Notes: generated by a model not told the origin, from the sequence alone. 64,000 nucleotides of DNA from Selaginella moellendorffii (GCF_000143415.4 NW_003314280.1:901262-965261), one strand, 5' to 3'; shown: positions 11,168 to 24,206, counted from the first letter of the stretch. A program made the numbers and translations.

Positions 11168-11316
11168 GCGCTCCTCCTATTTTTCATTCTTCCCTTCATG
11201 TGGATCTCTGGCTGCTTCGTCCATCCAGTCTTGGCTCCAGATTCTCTGCTTCATGGCAAATCCTAGATTGAGGACCTTGGCAGTGGAACTTTGAGAGCTC
11301 CCTTGCAATTGCCATT

Positions 11317-11562
11317 ATGGACATAGAGCCCAACCAATGCACTATACATTATACAATTTCTTTGGCTCATGCTCCAAAAACCATGTATGCTCATGATGAT
11401 ACAAAGTGGTTAGAAAAGTTTATAAATTATAAATATGAAATTAATCTAAATGAACAACCACCATTGGATGATAGAATATCCAAGAATATCCAAGCATATT
11501 CTAAGTATATTCATTACCATACAGGTTTGCTTAAGCAAACCAAAAACTCTCAAGAAAGGTAA
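11317..11562 (+). CDS. Hypothetical short ORF, unit 2 right end
   Basis: An 81-codon frame begins MDIEPNQCTIHYTISLAHAP and runs past the right edge of the duplicated unit. In unit 1 the matching stretch (about 8255-8345) is interrupted and stops. No domain, signal peptide or known family is visible. The composition is rich in Lys, Asn, Tyr and His, as expected from AT-rich DNA. It could be chance. Confidence 0.2.
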   Translation: MDIEPNQCTIHYTISLAHAPKTMYAHDDTKWLEKFINYKYEINLNEQPPLDDRISKNIQAYSKYIHYHTGLLKQTKNSQER

Positions 11563-12298
11563 ACTTTAAACAAACATAAGCCTATTATTTGGTTTCGTAT
11601 TGATATTCTATATATAAAGCTTTTTGCCTCTATGCCCCAACACTAAATTGTATCAACCTCCATGCTATTGTGTTTTAAAGCATTATCGCTCCTTATTCAT
11701 TTTAGCCTCTCAGAGCGACATATAACCCATGCATATGTGTTGAAAATAGTATGAGCCTCTTTGGTTATAAATAGCTCATAGGCCATAATAAAATGCATTG
11801 CTCCATAAATCATAGCATGGATTTATGCTATAGAAACACATAAAATAATGGTTAACAAAGACAAAGAAGAAAAACACTTATAATTCATATGACATAGTAT
11901 ATAAGTTGTCTTATTAGTGTAGTTACATTAACAAATTTATAACAAATGCCTACTTTGTAGTCTTCTTGGATCATGTAAAGTTAATGCCTCACAAATTTGA
12001 TGCCTTCTAAAATAGTAATCAGCTGCTTGACAACAAGAGTAGAAGTTGATAATTCCCCAATTTGTCCTTATACAATTCATGGGAATATTAATTTGGACAT
12101 GGTTAAAATCTTCCTCTACCAATATCCTATGGTACACCCCCCTCCAATTTGTATCCACCACCCACATATATTTGTATAGTGTTGGTTGTATAATTCCCAA
12201 ATAATTTGTAAAATAAACTATGGTCTTTATCTCACTTTAAGTGCATCCATACGCAAAATGCCGTTGTATTAGCAAATCCTCTTGATCTCAAGAAGTTA
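11563..12298. other. AT-rich intergenic DNA
   Basis: No convincing coding frame, structural RNA or repeat was found. Short open frames on both strands overlap each other and have no recognisable motifs. Confidence 0.4.
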
Positions 12299-12784
12299 TT
12301 GAAGCCTTACAAAAAATACCATAGAAGACCCTTCAATTTAAAAATTCATCTATTCACCATTGGAATGTTAGGATCTCCATCTTCATCTTCACTCTCGCTA
12401 GCTAAAGAAGTGTTAGAATTGAAGTCTAATAGCAACCCCGCACTTGGTTCATTTCCACCAATATATCTATTTACAACATTTGTATTTGACTCCAATTTCA
12501 CAAATCTGAGCTATGGGCAAAACTTACTCATTGTGGATGTTTCTAGTCACTGCCAAAAAACCAAATCAATTTCACTACCACAACATGAAATTGAATGATA
12601 TAGTTCCAAAAACGCTTTCTTGCTTGAGAACCCTAAGTCACACTTAGACAATGACAATGATGATGAATGGGATGTTGATCAATTAAAAGAAAAAACTAAA
12701 CCTTTGTGTATCCAAGAATCATCAAAGGTTAAAAGGAGTAGTAAAGCCAAAGCTAAAGGACAATATGATCGATTGCATTGATTA
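12299..12784 (+). pseudogene. Open frame broken by one stop, acidic/lysine-rich tail
   Basis: One plus-strand frame is open across 12299-12784 except for a single TGA at about 12597. The second half reads NAFLLENPKSHLDNDNDDEW, DVDQLKEKTKPLCIQESS and KVKRSSKAKAKGQYDRLH and then a stop. An acidic run followed by a basic Lys/Ser/Ala tail is unlike random AT-rich translation. It could be the C-terminal end of a transposon-encoded or nuclear protein, but I do not recognise it. Confidence 0.35.
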
Positions 12785-13603
12785 TATTATCAATTAATGA
12801 AATTTTAATCAAATAGTTTGGAGGATTTTGCACCCATTATTAAATTAAATGATTTAATGGTAATGCATTCATAGTACATAAGATTTTGCAAACTCTAATT
12901 TAATAATTGAATTTAATAGTAACTTATTTAAATAAAAAATTAATATGAAAATAAAATAATATTATAATTAGCATTTTTTGTATTTTTCTTGCTAAAATCA
13001 TAATACTTCACTTTTGTAATATTAGGATTAAAATATTAAAGAATATTCTATAGGGTGACTAATGGCAATACCTAAAGAGTAAAGGTGTTATACTGGTAAA
13101 TGTACAATGGCAAAGACAAGGTAAAAAATTAAATGTTAAGCATTTTTAAGTATTTTAGCACATTCTAGAGCATAAAATATAAATTAATTATTTTAAATCA
13201 ACTTTTTGGAGGTGCTATAGATGACTAGAGTAGTTTATTGTATTTGTTAAAAACTTTAATCTAGGTGATGGTGAAACTTTTGGTTTAGGTTCTTATAGTG
13301 TTGTTGTTGGAAGTTTTGGCCCAAATGTTGTAAATAATGTTGATATTTATTTTTCAAAGCTTTCTAAGTGTTGTTACATAGCATTAATTTTTATGTCTAT
13401 TATTTTATAAATTTTGTGTTTATTATGTTAGTGTATTTAATTAAATTAACATATGATCACATTTATATAACAGTCATTGAAAATTGTAGTTGCACCAAAT
13501 ATTTTCAACTAGTATAAGTTTTATGGCTAAAGGCATCAAATTTTGCCATAATAATATGAACATCAATTTTTTTGAATTTCTTAACTAAAACATTTATACA
13601 TAC
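12785..13603. other. AT-rich DNA with nothing recognisable
   Basis: Very AT-rich, with no long open frame and no visible terminal repeats. It leads into an (AT)n tract. Confidence 0.4.
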
Positions 13604-13611
13604 ATATATAT

Positions 13612-13694
<83 letters not shown>
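13604..13694. repeat. (AT)n microsatellite
   Basis: An almost pure alternating AT tract of about 90 bp with one phase break near 13621. It lies about 85 bp before an assembly gap, so its true length may be larger. Confidence 0.95.
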
Positions 13695-13698
<4 letters not shown>

Positions 13699-13780
13699 AA
13701 ATTAAGGTATGATATATTGTACTCTTAGTATAATGTGTTGGTTGATATGACCATAAATAATTCACAAACCCTAATCTTTC

Positions 13781-14264
13781 NNNNNNNNNNNNNNNNNNNN
13801 NNNNNNNNNNNNNNNNNNNNNNNNNNNNNNNNNNNNNNNNNNNNNNNNNNNNNNNNNNNNNNNNNNNNNNNNNNNNNNNNNNNNNNNNNNNNNNNNNNNN
13901 NNNNNNNNNNNNNNNNNNNNNNNNNNNNNNNNNNNNNNNNNNNNNNNNNNNNNNNNNNNNNNNNNNNNNNNNNNNNNNNNNNNNNNNNNNNNNNNNNNNN
14001 NNNNNNNNNNNNNNNNNNNNNNNNNNNNNNNNNNNNNNNNNNNNNNNNNNNNNNNNNNNNNNNNNNNNNNNNNNNNNNNNNNNNNNNNNNNNNNNNNNNN
14101 NNNNNNNNNNNNNNNNNNNNNNNNNNNNNNNNNNNNNNNNNNNNNNNNNNNNNNNNNNNNNNNNNNNNNNNNNNNNNNNNNNNNNNNNNNNNNNNNNNNN
14201 NNNNNNNNNNNNNNNNNNNNNNNNNNNNNNNNNNNNNNNNNNNNNNNNNNNNNNNNNNNNNNNN
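13781..14264. other. Assembly gap (Ns)
   Basis: 484 undetermined bases. The gap ends 12 bp before the 5' LTR of the first gypsy element, so the left insertion flank and target-site duplication of that element cannot be read. Confidence 1.
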
Positions 14265-14276
14265 TATTTTTGGATG

Positions 14277-14451
14277 TGTGAGGGCCAAGTGTACGGTTAC
14301 GATGCCGTATACTAATATTAGTATAGTGGGATTTTGGTAGCCGTCGGATTGGTTTTAATCTAGACCACTCGCTCCTATATGGTTTTTGGGGTTTTTGGGC
14401 TAATTGATATGCACATTTCTGTATTCCCTTTCCATATTCCAAGCACTCACA
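14277..14451 (+). repeat. 5' LTR of element 1
   Basis: 175 bp, TG...CA ends. Compared with its 3' partner it has several substitutions, and the TATATAAGCTAGGG core promoter block is altered to TATATGGTTTTTGGGG. The 5' LTR therefore lacks the TATA box kept in the other three LTRs of this window. Confidence 0.9.
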
Positions 14452-14656
14452 TTGGTGGAGGTGAGAGGCACCTTTGATTGTCCTTGAGGAGTGCTTGGAT
14501 TTGGGATCTTGGTTTAGATCTAGTTTTTTCCATTTCCTTCTTTTTGTTCTTTCCTTTCAGGATTTTGGTTTAGATCTAGCTTTTTGCATTGTCTAGATCT
14601 ACCATTTCCTTCTAGCTTTTTGTCATTTCTCTTCTTTTTCTTTTTCATTCGTCTTC

Positions 14657-15582
14657 ATGGCAGATCAGCAATCTCCTCCTTTGACTCTCGAGCAACAGTT
14701 GGTCCAATTGCTTGATGTTATGCGCTTGCAATTGAACAACCAAACTCAATTGATGGCGGCATTCACGGCACGTGGTCCAACTCCTCCTGCTCTTGGTGCC
14801 AATCCTCGCGTTCGGCCAGAGTTCTTTCGTGGGAATCCTGGGGATGATGTATACCATTGGTTTGATCACTTCATGGTTTGATCACTTCTTGGGATGATGC
14901 TCGACGGTTGCGTGAGTTTCCCATGTGTCTCCAAGGGACGGCGTTGCAGTGGTACAATGGTTTGAGCACAGCCACTCATGGGGATTGGAGTGTTCTCCCG
15001 GAAGTCTTCAAATGCACCTTCGGACATGCCGATAATTGTGATGATGCTTTCCAACAATTGCATCGTCTTTGCCAAGGGCCATCTGAGTCGGTGATGCAAT
15101 TTGGCATTCGTTTCCGAAGTCTTTTGCTTTGTGCGGAGCCAAATATGCCAGAGTGGATCAAGCTAGGAATGTTGTGGCCAGCACTTCGTCAAAATTTTGT
15201 CGGACTTGTGCATGCACTTGCTCCTGCCACCCTTGACGATGCTCTTCGTTTAGCACAACGTTATGAGACGTCGCCTCTTCCACTTCTCGCTGCACGTCCT
15301 TCCGCTCCACTTCCTATGGGTGATGGTCCTGTTCCAATGGAGGTTGATGTTGCTGCTGCTCGAGTCCAAGGACAAGCGCGAGGACGTGGTCGTGGCCGTG
15401 ATATTCGCTGCTGGGCGTGTGATGAAGTTGGTCATACTTATCAGTGTTGCCGTCATTTTCCGGATTGGTGACCTCCATTTCCTGGGTGGAGACCTTGGCG
15501 TCAGCAATGTCCCGTGGGTGCTGCTGTAGTGGAAGGTCTGGACACCGAGATGCATCCAGGAAACGAGGAGTTGCGCGAGTAA
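14657..15582 (+). pseudogene. gag: Element 1 gag (capsid/nucleocapsid), frameshifted
   Basis: The frame begins MADQQSPPLTLEQQL and breaks at about 14880, where element 2 shows that a few bases are missing. It resumes as a capsid-like stretch (LQWYNGLSTATHGDW, FGIRFRSLLLCAEP) and ends in an Arg/Gly-rich region plus a CCHC zinc knuckle CWACDEVGHTYQCC. A TGA follows at 15469-15471; read through, the frame continues to another stop at 15580. Gag packages element RNA in the cytoplasm. This copy holds the capsid section that element 2 has lost. Confidence 0.85.
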
Positions 15583-18500
15583 CGGAGGGACCTTGCGCGA
15601 ATAAGTTAGTGACCCCTCCATCTTTATTTCGGGAGTATCATCAAGGGGTTCACTCGGCACCGGTTCATCTAGTGTTTACTTTCCAAGCTCATTTTTATAA
15701 CAAGAGGTCTCCTATTATTCTCTCCGTGTTGGTTGATATAGGTTCGAGTTTATCTTCTATTGCTCGACCTGTTGCCACATGTTGTCGTTTACACTTGCGT
15801 GGTGCGGCGGAACCAGTTTACATTCTTTATGGCAACGGCCGTACACATGCATGTGCACGGGATGAGGTGGACCTGGTTGTGCGTGTGGGCGATCTCGAGC
15901 TTGAGTTGCAGCCGTTGCGGGTGGTGCCGAGTCAAGCTTTTGACCTCATTCTTGGTATGGATTGGTTGCAGCGCAATCATGCCAAGTGTGACTTTGAGGC
16001 TTCTCCCCCTTGTCTCATACTTCCTTATGTTTCATCCATTCCTCTCACTTCCATACCTTTTCGTCCCTTTACTTCTACCTCTGCTTCCATTACTTTTGTT
16101 CCCCCACTCTTTCCTTTTGTGTTTCCATCTTGTTCTGCTTTTCCCTTTTCCGATCCTCCGACGATCTTTGTGTTGAAGCAGTTGACTGGCTCATGAAGGA
16201 GTATTCTGATCTCTTTGAATTTGACTTATCGTCTGGGGCCAAGATTGCCACACGTCATCCGATTCCAACCGGGGATGCTTGTCCAATCAAGGTTATTGTT
16301 CGTCGTCGGTCACCTAAGGAGATCAAGATTTTACGAGCAAACGTCAAGGAAATGCTGGAGAAGGGTGTTATTCAGAAGTCGCAGAGTCCTCCGGCATGTG
16401 AACCTCATCTTGTGATGAAGCCTGATGGGAGTATTCGTTTCTGCATCGACTATCGTCTGTTAAACGAAGTGACGATCCCAGATGTGTATCCTCTTCCTCA
16501 CACTGCTGGTCTCTTGGATCATCTGGGGCGAAGTCGTTAGTTCACCAAGCTAGATCTTGCTTCTGGGTATTGGCAAGTACCGATGGCCAAAGAAGATATT
16601 CCTAAGATTGCTTTTCGTACACCATTTGGTTTGTACGAGTTCTTGGTGATGCCGTTTAGTTTGAACAATGCTCCAGCAACTTTCCAGCGGATGATGGACG
16701 AGGTTCTTTGCGATATGCCGGAGGTGACTGCTGACTTCATTGATGATGTCTTGATCCACTCGGAGGGGACGTGGGAGGAGCACGTTTGTGATGTTTGTAA
16801 AGTGTTGGATCGGCTATGCGACGTTGGTTTAAAGCTGAAGCGGTCAAAGTGCGTGTTTGGGTCCAAGGACACAACTTATCTTGGGTACCATATTTCTCGT
16901 GAGGGTTTGCAAGTTGATCCTGATAAACTTGTGGCTGTTCTAAAGTTCCCTACTCTGAAGTGTGTGAATGATGTGCAGCACTTTTTGGGTAAGGTGCAGT
17001 ATCTCGGTCGTTTTGTGGATCATCTTTCCGATCGCACTACACCATTGCGAGCGTTGCTGAAGTCATCAACGTCATCTTTCATCTGGTCTCCGGATTGTGA
17101 GCGAGCGTTCGTGGATCTCAAAGAACTATTGACGACTCCTCCGGTTTTGGCATATCCTGACTACACTCGACCTTTTATTTTGCACGTGGATGCTTCTGAG
17201 ATTGGTCTCGGAGGTGTGTTGATGCAAGAGATCTCAAGTGTGCCGGGTCAGCGCCATCCCATTGCATATATAAGCCGTACATTACAACCAGCAGAGATGA
17301 ATTACTCCACGACGGAGAAGGAGTGTTTAGTAGCAGTCTGGGGTTTCGAGAAACTTCATGCCTATCTACATGGTTCTTGGACGTTACTTGAAGGTGACCA
17401 TGCTGCTGTTACTTCATTATTGAAGCGGAAGAACCTGGTTGGTCGTACGGCTCGATGGGCTTTGAAGCTTCAGATATATGATTTCGATGTTGTTCATCGC
17501 CCAGGGAGTTCTATGGCTGATGCTGATGCCCTTTCTCGAGCTCCTCTTCCTTCTTTACTCACTTCTCATGTTTCTGACGAACCTGTTGTTCCAGCATCTG
17601 TGGATTTTCTAGATGAGGATTCTGTGCCGTCGGTGGTTGCTGTCCTTGACGTTTAGTGTCCACAAGGTGCAGAGCAAGATCTACCTTCTCTTGATGAGGT
17701 TCGCGAGGCTCAAAAGATTGAGCCGTGGATTCAGAGGCTTCGAGATGGGTTTGAAAATCCTGCATCACTTTTGTGGGGACTGATCCTGAGGATCATTTAC
17801 GGCTGGTGGTGCCTTCGGTGTTTATTCCGCGGTTTCTCCATGCCTACCATGATTCTCCTGTTCTAGGTGGGCATATGGGACACCGTTGTGTCACCAAGAA
17901 GCTGCGCAGGTCTTTCTATTGGCCGGAGCTGCGGCGTGATATTATCCGGTATGTGCGTAGCTGCGTTTGGTGCCAAGCTCGTAATACTCCCCCTCGTGCT
18001 GCGGAAGGACGGTTGGAGTCAATTGCGGTTTCCCGTCCGTTTGAGTTAGTGGCGTTTGATCTTATGGGACCTTTTCCACGGTCGACTGCTGGCAATGAGT
18101 ATGTTATTATTGCTTCTGATTACTTGACTCGTTGGGTGGAAGTTGGTGCTCTTGCTAGCGCCTCTGCAACTACTGTTGGATACTTCCTCCTCAATCGAGT
18201 GGTGTTCCAGCATTCTTGTCCAGAGCGGATTCTTTCGGATAATGGTCCCGCATTTATGGCTGAGGCCTTTCATGTTTTGACGTCTCAGTTGGGGATATGC
18301 CACACTTTCACGAGTACTTATCATCCACAATCAGACGGTCTGGTGGAACGGCTTGTTTGGACATTCAAAGGGATGATTGCGAAGTATGTGAACTTTCAGC
18401 ATTCGGATTGGGATGGTTATTTGCCGTCTCTTCGGTATGCATATGTTACAGGGGTGCAGAGTTCTGTTGGTGCTTCACCATATAAACTCCTATATGGTCA

Positions 18501-18981
18501 TGATCCAATATTACCAATGGAGCTGGATTTACCTTCGCGATTGCCACGTGCTGCCGATGCTAGATCATGGGATCAGTATTTGACGAGCATTCTTCCACTT
18601 GTCCGAGCAGAGTCTGCCAAACACTTAGGCCGCGTACAAGTGGGACAACAACGGTGCTACAACTCCTATCATCGTCTACCTGCGGAGTACAAAGTGGATG
18701 ATTTGGTGTTAGTCCGTTTTCCCCATCTTACGGTACATGGTTTATCTAAGGGGCTTCTTGCGCAATGGAAAGGACTGTATCGAGTGTTGCAACAAATTGG
18801 ACCACAAGTTTATGAGGTTCGGCATGATGTTCAGCAGGCTGATCCTCCAGAGATTGTGCATGTGCAGCGGCTAAAACGCTTGGTACAAAGGGATCAGGAG
18901 GAGTTAATACCACCTACAGATCCACCGATGCCTCCTCCTGACGTTCCTCCGGATCCCGGCCCATCTTCAAGAGAACTCTGA
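15444..18981 (+). pseudogene. pol: Element 1 pol: protease, RT, RNase H, integrase (broken)
   Basis: The pol frame overlaps the end of gag in the -1 frame relative to it. The aspartic protease shows DIGSS where an active enzyme has DTG, then DLILGMDWL. A one-base loss near 16160 shifts into the RT frame. TGG to TAG at 16538-16540 stops RT before TKLDLASGYW. The RT core FIDDVLIHS and RNase H (HVDASEIGLGG, TTEKECL) follow. A TAG at 17654 and a deletion of about 70 nt near 17768 precede the integrase, with its zinc-finger His/Cys residues, FDLMGPF, LSDNGPAF and GLVERL (the D,D,E triad). The last frame ends at 18981. Confidence 0.9.
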
Positions 18982-18999
18982 TGATCTTCCATTATCCCG

Positions 19000-19013
19000 A
19001 GAGGAGGGGATGA
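19000..19013 (+). other. Polypurine tract of element 1
   Basis: GAGAGGAGGGGATGA-like purine run immediately upstream of the 3' LTR. It is the expected primer for plus-strand DNA synthesis. The same tract precedes the 3' LTR of element 2. Confidence 0.75.
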
Positions 19014-19632
<619 letters not shown>

Positions 19633-21240
19633 TTGTAAGCTTATATAGTTAAAAATAAACTAATAAAAAATAAAAAGAAAATAATAGCTTCTATTATTTA
19701 AATGTTTTATAATATTTAATATTATTTATTAAAAATGTTTTAAGAAATATTTATGCAACAATAAACCCAAGATAGAATTTTTGTGATGTGGTTTAATTGT
19801 ATATTATATTTTACTTAGTAATTTTCTAAGATAAAAAACAAGAGAAAAAACTTAAATAAAATAAAATAAATTTATTATTTTTTATAAATTTTGAGTATGA
19901 TTTATATGGTTCTCTTATATGATCAATGACTAAAATTAATTTGTGGTCTTTATAACCCTTAAACCATTTTACTTTACCTGAGGAAAAAATGAATTCAAAT
20001 TAAAAGTAAAATTCTGTAAAAAATCTCTTTCTTTTAGAGTGTTTGAGAGTATTCCAAGAATATTATTTTTGGATGGGCTAGATTGAATGTTTAATACGAT
20101 CAATGGCTAAAATTAATTTTCTGTTGTTTACCTGAGGGAAATTAGTTTTATTTTCTAACTTTTACCCGTGGAAAAAACAATTTAAGTTTAAAAAACAATT
20201 TCAGATAAAGCTACTGCTCCAGCTAAGTGTTTGAACAAGCACTCCAAATGAAAGGATAACTGGATGGCTCACAAATACATCGTGGGAGTAGATTGGATTG
20301 TGAGGCAGTCACTCCATGTTTGAGAGTGCGCAAAGCTAGAGAGATCTTTGAAAAGGTGGCAGACCATTTTGTCACACGTTTGAATGCTAGAATGCAATGA
20401 TCATGGTCCACGCTCATAGAGGTTTTTGCTGCTCAAATCTCTCCAGATCCAGCTATAGAGAGTAAAGCAATTGCATCACTTTTATCAACTCCCTCAGTGC
20501 TTGCTCAAGCATGCAAGAATCAAGCTCTACACAGCTTTGCAAGATCTAGCAAGCTCCTACACCTTGAAACATTATATTATCTCTTCATATGACATCCTCA
20601 CCTGGTACAATGAGGATGTGTATCTATTATTATAGCTCTCAACAAGATTATAATCACTTTCTTGACCAACTCTTAATGGTTAAATAATTTACGTTGCATT
20701 CGCCACCAATGTATCCACTGTCGTGGATGAGAAAAGAGAAGCCCTAATTAGGGCCTCCCTCTTCTCGCAGATGGCTGAGAAGGACTTGGCGTTGCAGAAC
20801 TCTGCTGCTAACAAAGTTTTTCGATGCTGCCTTTTGACCCTTTGATGATTCGCTTCTTCAGATTAAAAAGAAAAAGAAAGAAAAAATAAACAATGAAAAT
20901 GTAGAAGAGTATTCCTGTATTCATTGTTCGGCATTTCCTCTTGTACTCGACAACCAGAAACTACTAGAGGAAAAGGGAAAGATTATAGGTGTTTGATAAA
21001 AGCATTAAATACTTGATTAAATTTATAATGCACTTTATCGCTTTAAGAAGGCACTCTTTTTTGAGTTAGCAAAGAAAACTAAGCGAACTTAAAACTTTCG
21101 TGCTTAAAGCTTACCACCATCCTCCTTATATCCATCTTGCATTTTAGGTGGATCAGTGCACCAGTGGAGAGCTGTGAGGAAAGTTACCTTCTCCTTGTCC
21201 TTACATTTGATCTCGGAGTTTGCTCCATCCATTTTCTTTT
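19633..21240. other. AT-rich intergenic DNA with one coding-like shard
   Basis: Mostly AT-rich without structure. A plus-strand stretch at about 20697-20842 is open (VVDEKREALIRASLFSQMAE, then KDLALQNSAANKVF) with protein-like composition, but it has no start and no recognised family. Nothing else can be supported. Confidence 0.35.
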
Positions 21241-21609
21241 AGGGCGCGGGAGAATGTGGATCGAATGTAGCGTGTTCCAAGGCGCTTGTCTGGGCGCGAT
21301 CACGCGAGATCGCTGCGGCGCTGGCGCCAGCATCATCGGCGTGGAGCGGCGATCACCCGGTAATCGGCGGCAGAGATGGAGTGATCGCCCTTGCGTGCTC
21401 AGCGCCGCTAGAAACGCACGAGTGGCGCCTGGACAAGCGCGACGCTCTTCTACTTCTTCTCCTTCTACAAGGTTCGCTCGTTCTTTCTTTCTTGTGCTTG
21501 CGTGCTTTCATTCTTCTTCGTCATGCGCGTGTGTTTTGTTGCCTTGGTGCTTCTTTTCCAGGTAGCAAGTGTAGCATTTGCTCTAAGTTTTACTTTCCTA
21601 TGCTTTTAG

Positions 21610-22915
21610 ATCGCCTCAGGCGGTGGAGCTCCTCCACCACCTTACCATGGTGTCGATGCTACGCTTCGGGGACTGGCAGGAGCAGCGGAAGGATTTGGTG
21701 CCGCTTCGATCGGTGGCCTCGAAGGCGATACTTATTCCGTCACCAATCTCCTTGGTAAGAAACGGAAATGAAAGCTTTCATGGAGTGTTTCTTAGCTCGT
21801 GTTCCCGTGCTTGTGCTTTTATAGATGACGGTCCTGGAAGTCTTCGTTATGCTGCTGCTCGAGACGAGCCACTCTGGGTTGTGTTTAACGTTTCAGGAAC
21901 AATTTCTCTAGCGTCCCCGCTCAGAGTCACGTCCCACAAGACGATCGATGGCCGCGGCCAACGGATCAAAATCACTGGAAACGGTCTGCTCCTGCAGAGC
22001 TGCGAGCATGTCATCGTAAACAATCTCGAGTTTGAGCGAGGCCGCGGCGATGCCATCACAATTGTCGCTGACGCCAAAGACGTGTGGATCGATCGCTGCA
22101 CGCTCTCGGACTACAATGACGGCCTCATTGACATCACGAGACGGAGCACTCGCGTGACGGTTTCCAGGTAACTCGAAGAAGTCCACGCAAGTTTTTTACT
22201 GGGTCTTTCCCTTTCGTTCTCTTTTGCAGATGTCACTTTTATCGGCACAAAAAAACGATGCTTATCAGTGCCAATCCTCGTCACGTCGGGGATAGAAACA
22301 TTAAAGTTACAATCCACCATTGTTACTTTGATCAGACGCAAGAACGACATCCTCGAGTGAGATTCGCGAAAGTCCATCTTTACAACAACTACTTTCGGGA
22401 GTGGGGGGTGTATGGTGTTCGCGCTAGCGTGGAAGCTCAGGTGCTCTGGTCTGATCTGATCTTATTCCATCACGCTTAACTTCATCCTCGTTTTTTTCTG
22501 GTAAATGCTGGCAGATTGTCTCGGAGCACAACGTTTATGAGGCCGGAACCAGCAAGCGTGCTTTCGACTATTTTATTGAAAAGGTGACGCATCGCGGCCC
22601 ATGTCCTTGACTGTCTTTTTCTCTTTTGGGCATGAAAGCCACTCAACTTTTTCTCCTTTCTCCCTGTCAATCTCGTATTTTAATCTTTGCCCCTTTTTGT
22701 TCCAGGCTCCCGATAGTGATATAGCCGTTGCTGGCAGCATCAGCTCTGATGGAGATGTGTTTCTCAATGGAGCCGAAGGCCCAGCAAACTCCACTGCCTT
22801 CCTTCCAGAAGATTACTACTCGGTGAATCCCAAAGTGCAACCGGCAGGCAAGCAGCTTGTCAGAGTGATCAGGGAGACGGCTGGGTGGCAAAACATACCG
22901 CTTCCCGGCAGCTAG
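21610..22915 (+). CDS. Pectate lyase, polysaccharide lyase family 1 (pectate lyase 4-like)
   Basis: Cleaves de-esterified pectin in the wall by beta-elimination, Ca-dependent (known of PL1). Exons: 21610-21754, 21825-22167, 22230-22440, 22515-22583 and 22706-22915, all with GT-AG borders and matching phases. Markers: GAPPPPYHGVDATLRGLAG, DDGPGSLRYA, HKTIDGRGQRIKITG, VWIDRCTLSDYNDGLIDIT, GDRNIKVTIHHCYFD, ERHPRVRF (the catalytic Arg region) and VHLYNNYFREWGVYGV. The ending is GWQNIPLPGS. The first coding exon is not certain: the frame enters at 21610 from an acceptor, and I could not place an ATG upstream; the exon near 21300-21470 may supply it. No signal peptide was identified. Confidence 0.85.
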
Positions 22916-24206
22916 TCCGTCAAGGTAAGTTCGATTTCTTTTTCGATAAGTGCCTCGATCAATTCCCGTTTGATTGCAGAAAAGCGACTCGCGTTTTGAT
23001 GAGCACCACCGTTGTCATCACCAAGCGTCTTACTGCGCAACGAGAAGCTAAATTCCGAAGAAGGAAAAGCCTGCCGGATCATGGGGACGGTATGGTGGAG
23101 CTCACGAACTCTGGAGTCGGTTCCTTCACGCGAGCAGCCTGAGAGCCACCGCCCATTCCAGTGAGACTGGAATTTACGTTTTTTTTTTACTCGGCTCTAG
23201 AAGGTACGCTAAAACACAGGTCGCGAAGAATCGACCAAATCTCGACCAACTTCGGACCGAGCCAAGCGAGAAACGAGCCATTGATTCCATCCAAGACCAA
23301 GTTAAAGAGACCCGAGTGAAGAAGATGGTAGGAAAAGTTTATCTATCTTTTCTTAACAAAGAACTTGTGTGTCAGGTTGACTACTATGGCTCTCTCACTC
23401 TGGTGAGCAAACTTTCGAGTAGAAAAAAAAAACAAAGAAAAAGAAAAATGGAGCAGTGAATTTTTTTCCATTCTTTTGTTTTGGGCGATGAGCTACGACG
23501 AGCGAGAAGTGACACGGTTGGTTTTGGAGTGGTTTGGCTCTTGTCACGGAGCCATGAAAATCGTTTCGTTGGTACCAGCGTCTCAGGCAAAAGGCTGGCG
23601 GTATCCAATGTTGGCTCGCTGGAGCTCGGTTGGCTATGGCGGTCATACATAGAGATTCATTCTTACACACAAAAGAAGGTGGTTTTTTTTTTTTTTTTTC
23701 TTAGCTAAGTTTAAGCAGCGGGTGTGAGTGATTCCAGTGTTCCCCCAAATTTGGGGAGGGAAACAAGGGCCGCTGATTCCACCACCACTGATTAAACTCG
23801 GGGCCTTGAAAATTCCTTGCGTTTCTCTCCAATCAGTTCTAAAGCTCGCGAGCTACTAAGTGAGAACTCGAGGTCTTCCAAGTAAGCTCTCTCAGATCTT
23901 TTCTCTAGTTTCTTTTTGGTCGCTCCTTTCACACATGTGAGAATTCATGCCTTTCATTGATTCCTCCATTCATAGATTCTAATTTCTGCGCTAGCTTTCT
24001 TTCTCCACTAGCGAGGCCGAGCTAGTGCTAGCCTAGTAGCTAGCGTTTTCTTTCTCCGCGCGCTTTCTTCCTCTCTATCGAGATTCTTTCATCGATCCAT
24101 CCCTTCTTGCCGAGCTCCCGCGTTTCGCTACGCATCCACATTTCGTCCAGATCGCGAGCACCATCCGGATCGCCAGTGAAGAACAAGGAAGGAGAGCTCC
24201 AATCCA
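22916..24206. other. Intergenic region, pectate lyase 3' side and GH81 promoter
   Basis: A short plus-strand open stretch at 22980-23140 after a possible acceptor could be a spurious extra exon. I see no conserved motif in it. The rest contains homopolymer T and A runs (near 23180, 23430 and 23685) and, closer to 24206, pyrimidine-rich leader-like sequence ahead of the glucanase start. Confidence 0.4.

Larger units (their letters stand above)
8465..11440. repeat. Tandem duplication, unit 2
   Basis: Direct copy of 5400-8360, with many point differences and short indels spread over the full length. That pattern suggests an old duplication. It keeps the same internal order: minus-strand zinc-ribbon gene, promoter-like region, then plus-strand open stretch. 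Unlike unit 1, its right end runs on into sequence that has no counterpart after unit 1 (from about 11440). Confidence 0.85.

Noticed and set aside
13725-14442. Long frames across the assembly gap
   Set aside because: They consist almost entirely of undetermined residues from the Ns.
22980-23142. Possible extra exon after the pectate lyase stop
   Set aside because: The stop after GWQNIPLPGS matches the usual family end; the following open stretch has no pectate lyase motif.
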